A stretch of DNA of 64,000 nucleotides from Cryptomeria japonica (taxonomy: Eukaryota; Streptophyta; Pinopsida; Cupressales; Cupressaceae). Position numbers and translations under genes: made by a program. Shown in pieces: positions 23,601-33,722 of the stretch. The DNA lies in assembly GCF_030272615.1 (NCBI RefSeq), contig NC_081405.1, positions 475,172,008 to 475,236,007 on the forward strand. Reading direction: 5' to 3'. The notes below the pieces were generated by a model. That model had not been told where the DNA came from. It did no database searches and worked only from the letters and a program-made list of their open reading frames with translations. Numbering within the stretch: position 1 is the stretch's first letter; every line of letters starts with the position of its first letter.

Positions 23601-26600
23601 ACCCCTAACGACATGATTTTGTGTCTTACGGGGTCCTATGGTGTCAGAAGACACCATATGACCCCTAACAACACCATAGGACCCCTTAAGACACCGAATC
23701 ATGTCATTAGGGGTCATATTGTGTCTTACGGGGTTGTAGGACACAATATGACCCCTAACGACATTATTTGGTGTCTTAAGGGGTCCTATGGTGTTGTTAG
23801 GGGTTCTATGCTGTCCATAGGGGTCATATGATGTCCCATGAACCCTTATGACCTCTTAGGACACCATATGACCCCTAGTGACACCATATTGGGTTGCTTT
23901 GGATCATATTGTGTCTGAAGGGGTCGTATGGTGTCCCAAGACACCATATGACCTCTATGGATGCCATATGACCCCTAACAACACCATAGGACCCCTTAAG
24001 ACACCAAATCATAACATTAGGGGTCATATTGTGTCTTACGGGGTCGTAGGACACAATATGACCCCTAATGACATGATTTGGTGTCTTAAGGGGTCCTATG
24101 GTGTCCTTAGGGGTTATATGGTGTCCCATGAACCCTTATGACCTCTTAGGAAACCATATGACCCCTAATGACACCATATTGTTGTGTCCTAAGGGGTCAT
24201 ATTGTGTCTTAAGGGGTCCTATGGTGTAAATACGACCCCTAATGACATGATTTTGTGTCTTAAGGGGTCCTATGGTGTCACAAGACACCATATGACCCCT
24301 AACGACACCATAGGTCCCCTTAAGACACCAAATCATGTCATTAGGGGTCATATTGTGTCTTACAGGGCCATAGGACACAATATGACCCCTAACGACATGA
24401 TTTGGTGTCTTAAGGGGTCCGATGGTGTTGTTAGGGGTCATATGGTGTCCATAAGGGTCATATGGTGTCCCATGAACCCTTATTACCTCTTAGGACACCA
24501 TATGACCCCTAATGACACCATATTGGGTCACGTTGGGTCATATTGTGTCCTAAGGGGCCATATTGTGTCCTAAGGGGTCCTATGGTGTAAATATGACCCC
24601 TAACGACATGATTTGGTGTCTTAAGGGGTCCTATGGTGTCGTTAGGGGTCATATGGTGTCCATAGGGGTCATATGGTGTCCCATGAACCCTTGTGACCTC
24701 TTAGGACACCATATGACCCCTAATGACACCATATTGGGTTGCTTTGGGTCATATTGTTTCCTAAGGGGTCATATTGTGTCTTAAGGGATCCTATGGTTTC
24801 TTGGGACACCATAGGATCCCTTAAGACACCATATGACCCCTAACAACACCATAGGACCCCTTAAGACACCAAATCATAACATTAGGGGTCATATTGTGTC
24901 TTACGGGGTTGTAGGACATAATATGACCCCTAACGACATGATTTGGTGTCTTAAGGGGTCCTATGGTGTCGTTAGGGGTCATATGGTGTCCATAGGGGTC
25001 ATATGGTGTCCCATGAATGCTTATGACCTCTTAGGACACCATATGACCAGTAATGGCACCATATTGGGTCGCTTTGGGTCATATTGTGTCCTAAGGGGTC
25101 CTATAGTGTAAATATGACCCCTAACGACATGATTTGGTATCTTAAGGGGTCCTATGGTGTCACAAGACACCATATGACCCCTAACAACACCATAGGACCC
25201 CTTAAGACACCAAATCATGTCATTAGGGATCATATTGTGTCTTATGGGGTTGTAGGACACAATATGACCCCTAATGACATGATTTGGTGTCTTAAGGGGT
25301 CCTATGGTGTTGTTAGGGGTCATATGGTGTCTATAGGGGTCATATGGTGTCCCATGAACCCTATGACCTCTTAGGACACTATATGACCCCTAATGAGACC
25401 ATATTGGGTCGCTTTGGGTCATATTGTGTCCTAAGGGGTCATATTGTGTCTTAAGGGGTCCTATGGTGTCCCAAGACACCATATGACCCCTATGGACACC
25501 ATATGACCCCTAACGACACCATAGGACCCCTTAAGACACCAAATCATAACATTAGGGGTCATATTGTGTCTTGTGGGGTCGTAGGACACAATATGACCCC
25601 TAACGACATGATTTGGTGTCTTAAGGGGTCCTATGATGTTGTTAGGGGTCATATACTGTCCCATGAACTCTTATGACCTCTTAGGACACCATATGACCCC
25701 TAATGACACCATATTGTTGTGTCCTAAGGGGTCATATTGTGTCTTAAGGGGTCCTATGGTGTAAATATGACCTCTAATGACATGATTTGGTGTCTTAAAG
25801 GGTCCTATGGTGTCACAAGACACCATATGACCCCTAATGATACCATAGGACCCCTTAAGACACCAAATCATGTCATTAGGGGTCATATTGTGTCTTACAG
25901 GGTCGTAGGACACAATATGACCCCTAACAACATGATTTGGTTTCTTAAGGGGCGCGATGGTGTCGTTAGGGGTCATATGGTGTCCATAGGGGTCATATGG
26001 TGTCCCATGAACCCTTATGACCTTTTAAGACACTATATGACCCCTAATGACACCATATTGGGTTGCTTTGGGTTATATTGTGTCCTAAGGGGTCGTATTG
26101 TGTCCTAAGGGGTCCTATGGTGTCCCAAGACACCATATGACCCCTACGGACACTATATAACCCCTAATGACACCATAGGACCCCTTAAGACACCAAATCA
26201 TGTCATTAGGGGTCATATGGTGTCCTAAGGGGTCATAGACCACAATATGTCCCAAAGAGACACCATAGGACCCCTTAGGACACAATACGACCCCTTAGGA
26301 CACAATATAACCCCTTAAGACACCAAATCATGTCATTAGGGGTCATATGGTGTCCTAAGGGGTCATAGACCACAATATGTCCCAAAGTGACCCAATATGG
26401 TGTCATTAGGGTCATATGGTGTCCTGAGAGGTCATAAGGGTTCATGGGACACCATATCAGATAACTATCATTAGGGGTCATAGTTATGGGTCGTAAGACA
26501 CAATATGACCCCTAACGACATTATTTGGTGTCTTAAGGGGTCCTATGGTGTCCCAAGACACAATATGACCCCTAACGACACCATATGACCCCTTAAGAAA

Positions 26601-26628
26601 CCAAATTGTGTCATTAGGGGTCATATGG
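20651..26628. repeat. Palindromic satellite, ~20-bp word, ~330-bp monomer, ~2.15-kb higher-order unit
   Basis: The array is built from GACACCATATGACCCCTAA and variants (CCATAGGACCCCTTAA, CCAAATCATGTCATTAGG), in both orientations alternating within each monomer. The marker CCCATGAACCCTTATGACC recurs at 21351, 21692, 21982, 22306, 22518, 22828, 23168, 23498, 23838, 24128, 24472, 24683, 25013, 25354, 25673 and 26008. Spacings of 290-324-212-310-340-330-340 are followed by 290-344-211-330-341-319-335. This shows a seven-monomer unit of 2146 then 2170 bp. Open frames on both strands give near-identical peptides because the repeat is a dyad. No gene is called here. Confidence 0.93.
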
Positions 26629-26748
26629 TCTCTCTCTCTCTCCCTCTCTCTCCTCCTCTCCTCTCTCTCTCTCCTTCCTTCTCTCTCTCTCCCTCTCTCC
26701 CTCTCCTCCCCTCTCTCTCCCTCTCCTCCCCCCTCTCTCTCTCTCCTT

Positions 26749-26785
<37 letters not shown>

Positions 26786-26827
26786 TCCTCCTCTCTCTCT
26801 CCCTCTCCCTCTCCCTCTCTCTCTCTT

Positions 26828-26877
<50 letters not shown>

Positions 26878-27010
26878 TCTTCCTCTCCTTCTCTCTCTCT
26901 CTCTCTCTCCCTCCCTCCCTCTCCTCCTCCTCCTCCTCTCTCTCTCTCTCTCCCTCTCCTCCTCTCTCTCTCTCTCTCTTTCTCCCTTTCTCCCTCTCCT
27001 CTCTCTCTCT
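26629..27010 (+). repeat. (CT)n microsatellite
   Basis: About 380 bp of CT repeats with CCCTCT and TCCTCC interruptions, the inverted counterpart of 20409-20650. Confidence 0.97.
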
Positions 27011-27132
27011 CTAAAATATGACCAATAAAATCCGATATCCGATTTTATCAGATATTGGATTTTTGCCATGTGGCAGTTTACTTCATAAATGGTGGCAAAG
27101 GGAAATTCTTTAGGGACCGCAAATTTTTGTAC
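27011..27132 (-). repeat. FB1 right inverted-repeat arm (122 bp)
   Basis: Runs from CTAAAATATGACC to TTTTTGTAC and is the inverted copy of 20287-20408. Confidence 0.85.
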
Positions 27133-28020
27133 TCAAATTTTCAAATTTCAAATTTCGGCTCAAGAATGCTTTGGTATTAGGCTTGGATGTGACAAGCCTG
27201 GAAAGTCAACTGAAAAAACGTGTTTTTCAGTATTCCTTGATTTTCCAGACTTTACATTGGTGGCTGATGACTTTTTTTGTAGCCAAAATTGATAAAACAA
27301 AAAGGGTTTTTTAAGGATGTTCCCAACTTTCCAACAATATAAGGCTTGTCTTATTTTGACTTTAGTAAATAATTATTATTTATTTTCTAATTGAATTTTG
27401 ACAATAGTCCTGATTGATATACTAATTGAAAAACACTCATAACTTTCAAATGGTATAACATTTTTTGAAACCAAAACATGCGTCACATCCTATGCTTCAT
27501 CTACTATAGGGAAAAATTAAAAAAAATTAAATTTCATAAGGTTTTGACCAAGTTAAGGTGGTTAGACATAGGAGTTTCTGAATTTCTGAAAAGTTGTAGT
27601 ATAAAAATCATAAATAATTATTTAATTCATAAAAAATAAAAAAAAATATGTGTCACATCTAGACATGAGTCTAATACTTATATTATAAATATTATAAAAA
27701 ATATTAAGATTTGATTGTGATTAGGGTGGTCAGACATACATCTACTTATTTTTTTCCTGAAATTTTAGTACCACTGCATTGAAATTTGAAATTTTCATCA
27801 AATAGGATTTTTTTTTTTTCCCAAAAAACAACTACTAGCTTAGAAACTACATTCAATTTTCTATATATTCTCTTCTTACATATTTTAAAAATAATGTTCA
27901 CAACTTATTCAAATTTTCATGTCAAGTTGCATAACTCTGATTTTTTTGAAATTTCATTGCCACTTAAGGGCTTGTTTTGGCACACCATGATCCTGCACAT
28001 ACCCAAGTGCTAATGTCTGA
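27133..28020. other. AT-rich non-coding stretch right of FB1
   Basis: No gene. It contains two diverged direct copies of a ~180-bp segment (about 27480-27600 and 27648-27760), both holding GTCACATC and GG-GGT-AGACATA words. Many poly-A/T runs. It may be the subterminal region of a DNA transposon linked to FB1; this is a guess. Confidence 0.4.
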
Positions 28021-29845
28021 GTGGATGAGTGTCTTGAAGATATAGGAGAAACTAGTGAGGAGAAGAAGGAAGATGAACCTTACATTCTGATTTTGGAGCT
28101 AGAACTGATGAAGCCAAAAGTTGGTGAAATGAATGTTGCAATACCAGTTCAACTGGAACAGGTAGATTCTGCAGAAGATGAAGATAGTGAGGAAGAAGAC
28201 CCTGAAGATCATGATCATGTTATTCCAAGGTATGTAAGACTCAATCATAATCCTGATGAGATTATTGGAGATAAAGATGTTGTAGTGTTAACCAGAAGAA
28301 CAATAAGAGACAATTCTTGTATGATCTCCACTATTGAGCCTAGAACAACAAAGGAAGCCTTTGGAGATGATCACTTGATCAAGGCTATGGAAGAAGAGCT
28401 TGACCAAATTGAGAAGAACAATACATGGACCCTAGTTACCAGACTGGTGAATAAAACTGCAATAGGTACTAAATGGGTATTCAAAAATAAACTGAGTGAA
28501 GATGGAGTAGTAGTCAGAAACAAAGCCAGACTGGTATGCAAAGATTGGCGAGAAATCTACACCAATTGCTAGATTGGAAGGTGTTATGACTCTACTTACA
28601 TTTGCAGCATATAGAGGATTCAAAGTATATTAGGTGGATGTGAAGTCAACATTTCTAAATGGAATACTGGAAGAGGAAGTCTACATTGAATAGACATATG
28701 GTTATTCTTTGATTGATGCAAAGGATATGGTGTGTAAACTACACAAGGCACTATACAGTTTAAAGAAAGCACCAAGAGCATGGTATGAAAGACTACATTC
28801 ACACTTGGTGAAGATAGTTTTTTAGAGAACTAGTGAAGATAACAATATATATCTCAAGATTGAAGGAGATAAGAAACTGGTCAGTGAGGTATTTGTGGAT
28901 GATATTATTTTTGGAGGCAATAATGACATGAGTGACGACTTTGCAAATGAGATGAAAAGTGAATTTGAGATGTCTCTGGTAGGAGAGATAAAATTATTTA
29001 TAGGTTTACAAATTCAACAGGTGAAGAATGGTATCTTTATCACATAGTCCAAATATGTGAAAGAGGTATTGAAGACATTTGGAATGGAAGACTGTAAACC
29101 AGTTGGGACACCAATGGTTATGAGCTATAAATTGTCTAAGGAGGATGATTCTACATCCATTGATGAAAAGGAGAGCAGGTCTATGATAGGAAAACTGCAT
29201 TATGTTGTTCACAACAAACCAGATATTGCTCATGTAGTTGGATTAGTTGCTATATTTCAGAGGAACCTAAAGGAGACACACATGGTAGCAACTAAGAGGA
29301 TATTCAGAAATCTGAAAGGTACTACTAATTATGGATTATGGTATCCATATGTAGGTAATTTTGATTTGAAATTCTATACAGATGTAGATTGGGTAGGAAA
29401 TGTTGATGACAGGAAGAGTACAGCCAGAGGTGCATTCTTTCTTGGAGGAAGACTTGTATCTTGGAGAAGCAAGAAGCAAAGCTGTATATCATAGTCAACT
29501 GCTGAAGTTGAATATGTTGTAGCGTATATGAATTGTACCCAGGAAATTTGGATGAAACACATTCTGGAAGGTTTTAAGTTGAAGATTACAAAACCGGTAA
29601 GGATTTTCTGTGATAATATCAGTGCAATAAATATTTCAAAGAACTCGGTGTTGCATGCTAGAACCAAGCATATAGAGCTGAAATATCATTTCTTGAGAGA
29701 GAAAGTGCAGAGTAAAGATGTGTTACTGGAGCATGCATCTACTAAGGAACAACTAGCAGATATATTTACTAAACCTTTGCCTAAGGCTACTTTTGAGTAT
29801 CTTAGAGGTCAGCTAGGGGTTGTGCCCCTACATGAGGTCAATTAA
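28021..29845 (+). pseudogene. C1: Copia pol fragment (reverse transcriptase and RNase H)
   Basis: A 5'-truncated Copia polyprotein. An acidic linker with RYVRLNHNPDEII leads into reverse transcriptase (AMEEELDQIEKNNTWTLV, GTKWVFKNK, then FVDDIIFGG near 28890-28915). RNase H follows (DVDWVGNVDDRKST, SWRSKKQS) with the usual Copia ending EQLADIFTKPLP. A deletion with frameshift at about 28540-28560 removes the segment after LVCK. In-frame TAG codons lie where homologues have Gln (before SKYVKEVL, before RTSED, after CIS). Same family as C3. Integrase and 5' parts are missing. Confidence 0.9.
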
Positions 29846-30020
29846 GTTGATGTGGAAGACATCAGTCCTGGAGCTTATTGAAGATCTTGAAGCATGATTG
29901 GTGTAGAGTGGAGCTACTCCACATGGGGAGCAACTTGTTGCAAAATAGTGAAGTTTGACACTATATGTTTTACTTTCACTTTGGCATTGTTGTCAAAGGG
30001 GGAGAAGAACTGTATCAATC
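29846..30020 (+). other. C1 3' untranslated remnant
   Basis: After the Copia stop this stretch stays alignable to the matching part of C3 (reverse complement of about 54700-54862), including TTGTCAAAGGGGGAGAAGAA. Homology fades near 30020 and no LTR follows, so the copy is also truncated at its 3' end. Confidence 0.65.
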
Positions 30021-30714
30021 ATTATATGCATATATATACTAGATCATGCAAGGTCATGTAAGGATGATTAAATTTTCTAGACACATCAACTTAATTGTAC
30101 AATGTAGTTACTTACCACGAACTCTAAAACATGCAAATTCAACCTTTCATAAGGTCTCCTAACATTATATATGCAACTAGAAGTCTTAATTCTTTACTAA
30201 AAGGTGAGATCTATACAAACAATCTTTTTTCTTACATACAAGATCACATATATAAAAATTCAATAGTTATAATTAGTACAAATAAATCATTAATTAACAT
30301 CCTTTTTTTTCATATCAAGATAGGAGGAGAAGAGGAGAGATAAGATATCATTAAATTACTATATATATACATATAGATACATTCCATGCAAGTTATCCAC
30401 ATACGCATCATGAACTATACTAAGTCAAATTCATATGTAGGCACAAGCACATCATCTTATTGTTTATATAAAAAGTAATGCATTATTCTAAGGTAATAAG
30501 CTAGTCATAAGATCATAGCATTAGTTAAGGAGATACATACAATTTCCTCTATAACATGATCAATTATATACCTAAACCACCTTTATCATCTGAGTAAACA
30601 CTAGAAATTACAAGGCAAACCAAGAGAACATAGCATCAAAATTACTCACATCAAGGAGGTAAGTACAATAAATGAATAAACATGATACACACAATTATGA
30701 TTTTTAGAAAGAAT

Positions 30715-30716
<2 letters not shown>

Positions 30717-30773
<57 letters not shown>
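30717..30773 (+). repeat. (GA)n microsatellite
   Basis: About 28 uninterrupted GA units. Confidence 0.97.
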
Positions 30774-30774
<1 letters not shown>

Positions 30775-30924
30775 ACAAAGAATATGCATATAAAACATTG
30801 AAGGTCCTAATAAATTTTCCAAAACAGAAGTCTCAAAGGACAAGCATAACACAAGATGAACAATGGAACACACCATATAAGACTAAGGGCACAACCTTAA
30901 CCAAAGATCCCAATGTTTGCATCA

Positions 30925-30938
30925 TGGGCTCTGATACT
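30925..30938 (-). other. Possible primer-binding site of a decayed minus-strand LTR element
   Basis: GGCTCTGATACTAG, read on the minus strand, gives CTAGTATCAGAGCC, one change from the initiator-Met primer site TGGTATCAGAGCC. It is followed rightward by TGTAATGCCC, a possible LTR terminus. No partner LTR was found. Confidence 0.35.
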
Positions 30939-31478
30939 AGATGTAATGCCCTGCTAAGGAAATCCAAAGGACAAATCATCTAACTAGATAACCTCAAGAA
31001 GGAAAACATATTTATTTTTTTAAAGAAATATAGTAACTCATTAAAATTTAATAATGATCAACATAATATCTAACATAAGAACAACTTATCTAAGCACAAG
31101 CAGAAACAACTTATAACAATAACACCTATGTCCTCTAAGGTCCCCTAGCATCGCTACAAGCAAACACTAACACTTACCAAGGCATAAGAAGAAAACTTAA
31201 ACTAATAATTGAATAACATAATGCCTAAACATAAATAGATGAATCTTAACATATAATTAACATCATATAAGAACTAAATAACATGATTACCCTAGAAACT
31301 AGGTTCATTTTAAATCCCAAATTCAAATGTTCCTAAGATTACTTTCCACATTAGCATATAACAATAATAATTAAACTTAGATAAATGAAACTATGCTCAT
31401 AAAATATCATTTTATGTATTAAAACTAACATATGCTCACTAATAACCTAATTAAAACTATCTAAACTCACAATAACCA

Positions 31479-33648
31479 TGTTGGCAAATGTTGTCATTGA
31501 TGTCAACTAGGTCAAACAGTTGTAGGTTGCAAAAGAATTAGTATGCCCAAAAGAATTGATTTTATATGATGCGAAAGTGAAAATGGTTTGGGTTCATGCT
31601 CTACATAGATCTCAAAGTGTGTTAGATCAATCACTTTTATGTTGTAGATTGAAAAATTTAAAAATCCTTATGTTTGCCAGTTTTTTCCATTTCACTGGTT
31701 AGATTTGTGGTAGACCCGGCTCCTTGCGATTCAATGAAAACATTAACTGTTGGATGGATTTCATCATTTCACGGTCGACATTTTTTGTTGACCTAACTCT
31801 TGGGCAAAATTATGAATTGCTACTATGATTGTTGGCCCCACTTCATGTTTTTCACATCTCAGATATTCATTGGCTTGTTCAAGTTGAGTTGGTTGCATAA
31901 GGGTCCTTCGCTTCTATTCAGTCAAAGTGTTTTTCACCATTTCATAGTCAAAAGTTTGTTTGACTTTTGAACCCTTGTGAAACTATGAAAAGGTTGTGCT
32001 AACTATGTGTGGGCCTCTTCTTTTATGCGCTAAAAGGTTTTTGACATTTTACAGCTAAATGGTTCAAAAGGTATTTGTGGCCTGCGAAATTGTGAAAAGA
32101 GAGTTGTGACCGTGGAGTAAACACAAGTTATTGCATTGTGAGTTAAATGGCATTTTCTCCATTTCTCAATGGTGACCACAAAAGCTAGTAAACTTTATGT
32201 GAAATAGATGAATGCTAAGTGTTTTTGCTAGGTCAGTTATGAAACTGTGAAAGGCTTAATTAAGGCTTTTCTCCATTTCACGGAGATGATAGCCAAAGGG
32301 ATTTTGTTGCCAGAGATTCAATGAAGGGTTCTAGGTAAACCTTTATTGTGGGTTTTGACCATTGGAGGTGGTTTTGATGTTACATTTGCATACCGATAGA
32401 CATAGAGGTCCACATGGATATTGATCAAGTTTGACTAGGTGAATTAGATGTCAAATATGAGGACATGTGGCTACTGGGTGGTCTAGAGGAAATTAGATAT
32501 GAAGAATTCAATGTTTATGATGAATTTAAATGATGTGGTTGTCAATCCAATCAAAATAGGTCGATAAAGGATGGAGAATGCAGTAATAGCATCCATGTTG
32601 CAGATCATTTCATGGCTCAAGATGATTGACAAAGAGAATAGTAGATCTTACAGGAAGATAAAGGTTACTAATTTTAGTACAAAGAATGGTTGAGAGATAG
32701 GGAGGATGCATTTACTATGGGCAGCCAATCTGAGAAAATTTTCAAGATAGAGAATAAAAGCTTCTATAGTGAAGATCTTGAAGATGCAAATAAGAAAAAA
32801 TATTAGAATTCTACTTGTAGGGAAAACACTTTTACTGATCAAACAAAGAGGGGGTTTATGAGATTTGATAGTGGTAGATGATGTAGCTGAGTTGGCTAAG
32901 ATAGACAAGTAGATGGTGATAAAAAATAGAGACTATAATTTATATGAAGGGAATGCCATTGAAGAGCTAAGATAGCAGAGTGTGTAGCTCGAGAGAAGAG
33001 TGAGCATTCAACTAAGAGAGAGAGAACATAGATAGTGTGTTAAGAAGAAACATAGCATTTGGCTAAGGGTAGAAGAACTCAAAGAAGAGTAGCACATGAG
33101 AGAAGATAATCAAGTGAAGGTCAAGGATGAATCAGAGGATAAATTTTGAAGGTATACAATATATATTAGAGAGGCAGAATCAGTAAGTTTAACTCATTCA
33201 GATTGTAAGTGTTACAAAACTCATTTGTAACAAGGTTTTTCATTGTAACAAATTGTTTATTGAGTCTTTTTAGTTCTCTGAGTGGGTGCTCAAAGCAGGG
33301 GTAGGTTCTCCTTTGAGTAGGTGCTCATAAAATTAGGGGTTGATGCTCCTTTTAGTAGGTGCCCATAAACTTTAAGAGTTGATGCTTCTTGGGTTGGTGC
33401 CCAAAAGTATTGTAATTAGACATTTGTTTGTGAGGCTAGATTGGAGCAGCAGACTCCAACAAATATTCTCACCGAGGTTTTTCCCACATTAGGTTTTCCT
33501 CATAAATTCATGTGTTATGTAATCTATTATTGTGTGTGAGTATGTTCTTAATCTAATTGTATTCTCATTTGTGTTTTCACACTTTGATTTAAAATTTTAG
33601 AATATCACCGATTCATCCCCCCTTCTTAGTGATCACTTGTGTTATTCA
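31479..33648 (+). repeat. C2 5' LTR (about 2.17 kb)
   Basis: Starts TGTTGGCAAATG and ends GTTATTCA, two bases before an initiator-Met primer site. Length is long for Copia but fits SIRE-like families. No second LTR is in the window, so the start is inferred from the TG terminus alone. Confidence 0.65.
33275..33415 (+). repeat. Short direct repeats in C2 LTR
   Basis: Four degenerate copies of a ~39-bp unit with GAGTAGGTGCTCATAAA and GGGTTGATGCTCCTT. Confidence 0.7.
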
Positions 33649-33650
33649 AT

Positions 33651-33662
33651 TGGTATCAGAGC
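33651..33662 (+). other. C2 primer-binding site (initiator tRNA-Met type)
   Basis: TGGTATCAGAGC, the standard Copia primer site, two bases after the LTR end. Confidence 0.92.
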
Positions 33663-33722
33663 CCTAGGTTCTCATATAGAATATCTTACTCTAGCTTGTG
33701 TAGGTCCTTCTTAGTGATAACT

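Larger units (their letters stand above)
20287..27132. mobile_element. FB1: foldback-like structure (IR, GA arm, palindromic satellite, CT arm, IR)
   Basis: Two 122-bp unique arms (20287-20408 and 27011-27132) are inverted repeats at about 86% identity. Each is joined on its inner side to a purine/pyrimidine microsatellite, (GA)n on the left and (CT)n on the right, so the inverted symmetry continues. Between them lies ~6 kb of satellite whose basic word occurs in both orientations. The whole 6.8-kb unit could fold back on itself. This resembles foldback transposons, but no target duplication was found at the arm ends and the true boundary may lie further out. Confidence 0.6.
30021..31478. other. 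Anonymous AT-rich stretch
   Basis: No gene is visible on either strand. It holds a GA microsatellite at 30717-30773 and a possible minus-strand primer site at 30925-30938. The part right of it could be an LTR remnant cut by insertion of C2 at 31479. Confidence 0.5.

Noticed and set aside
21351-26008. Regularly spaced repeats that might suggest a CRISPR array
   Set aside because: Plant nuclear context, no constant repeat with unique spacers, and repeats in both orientations: it is a satellite.
20786-26481. Dozens of 60-123-codon open frames on both strands between 20.8 and 26.5 kb
   Set aside because: They are readings of the palindromic satellite; the peptides repeat with the DNA period and appear on both strands.
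27089-27292. A 67-codon plus-strand ORF right of FB1
   Set aside because: It starts inside the inverted-repeat arm, has no recognisable domain and ends quickly; chance frame.
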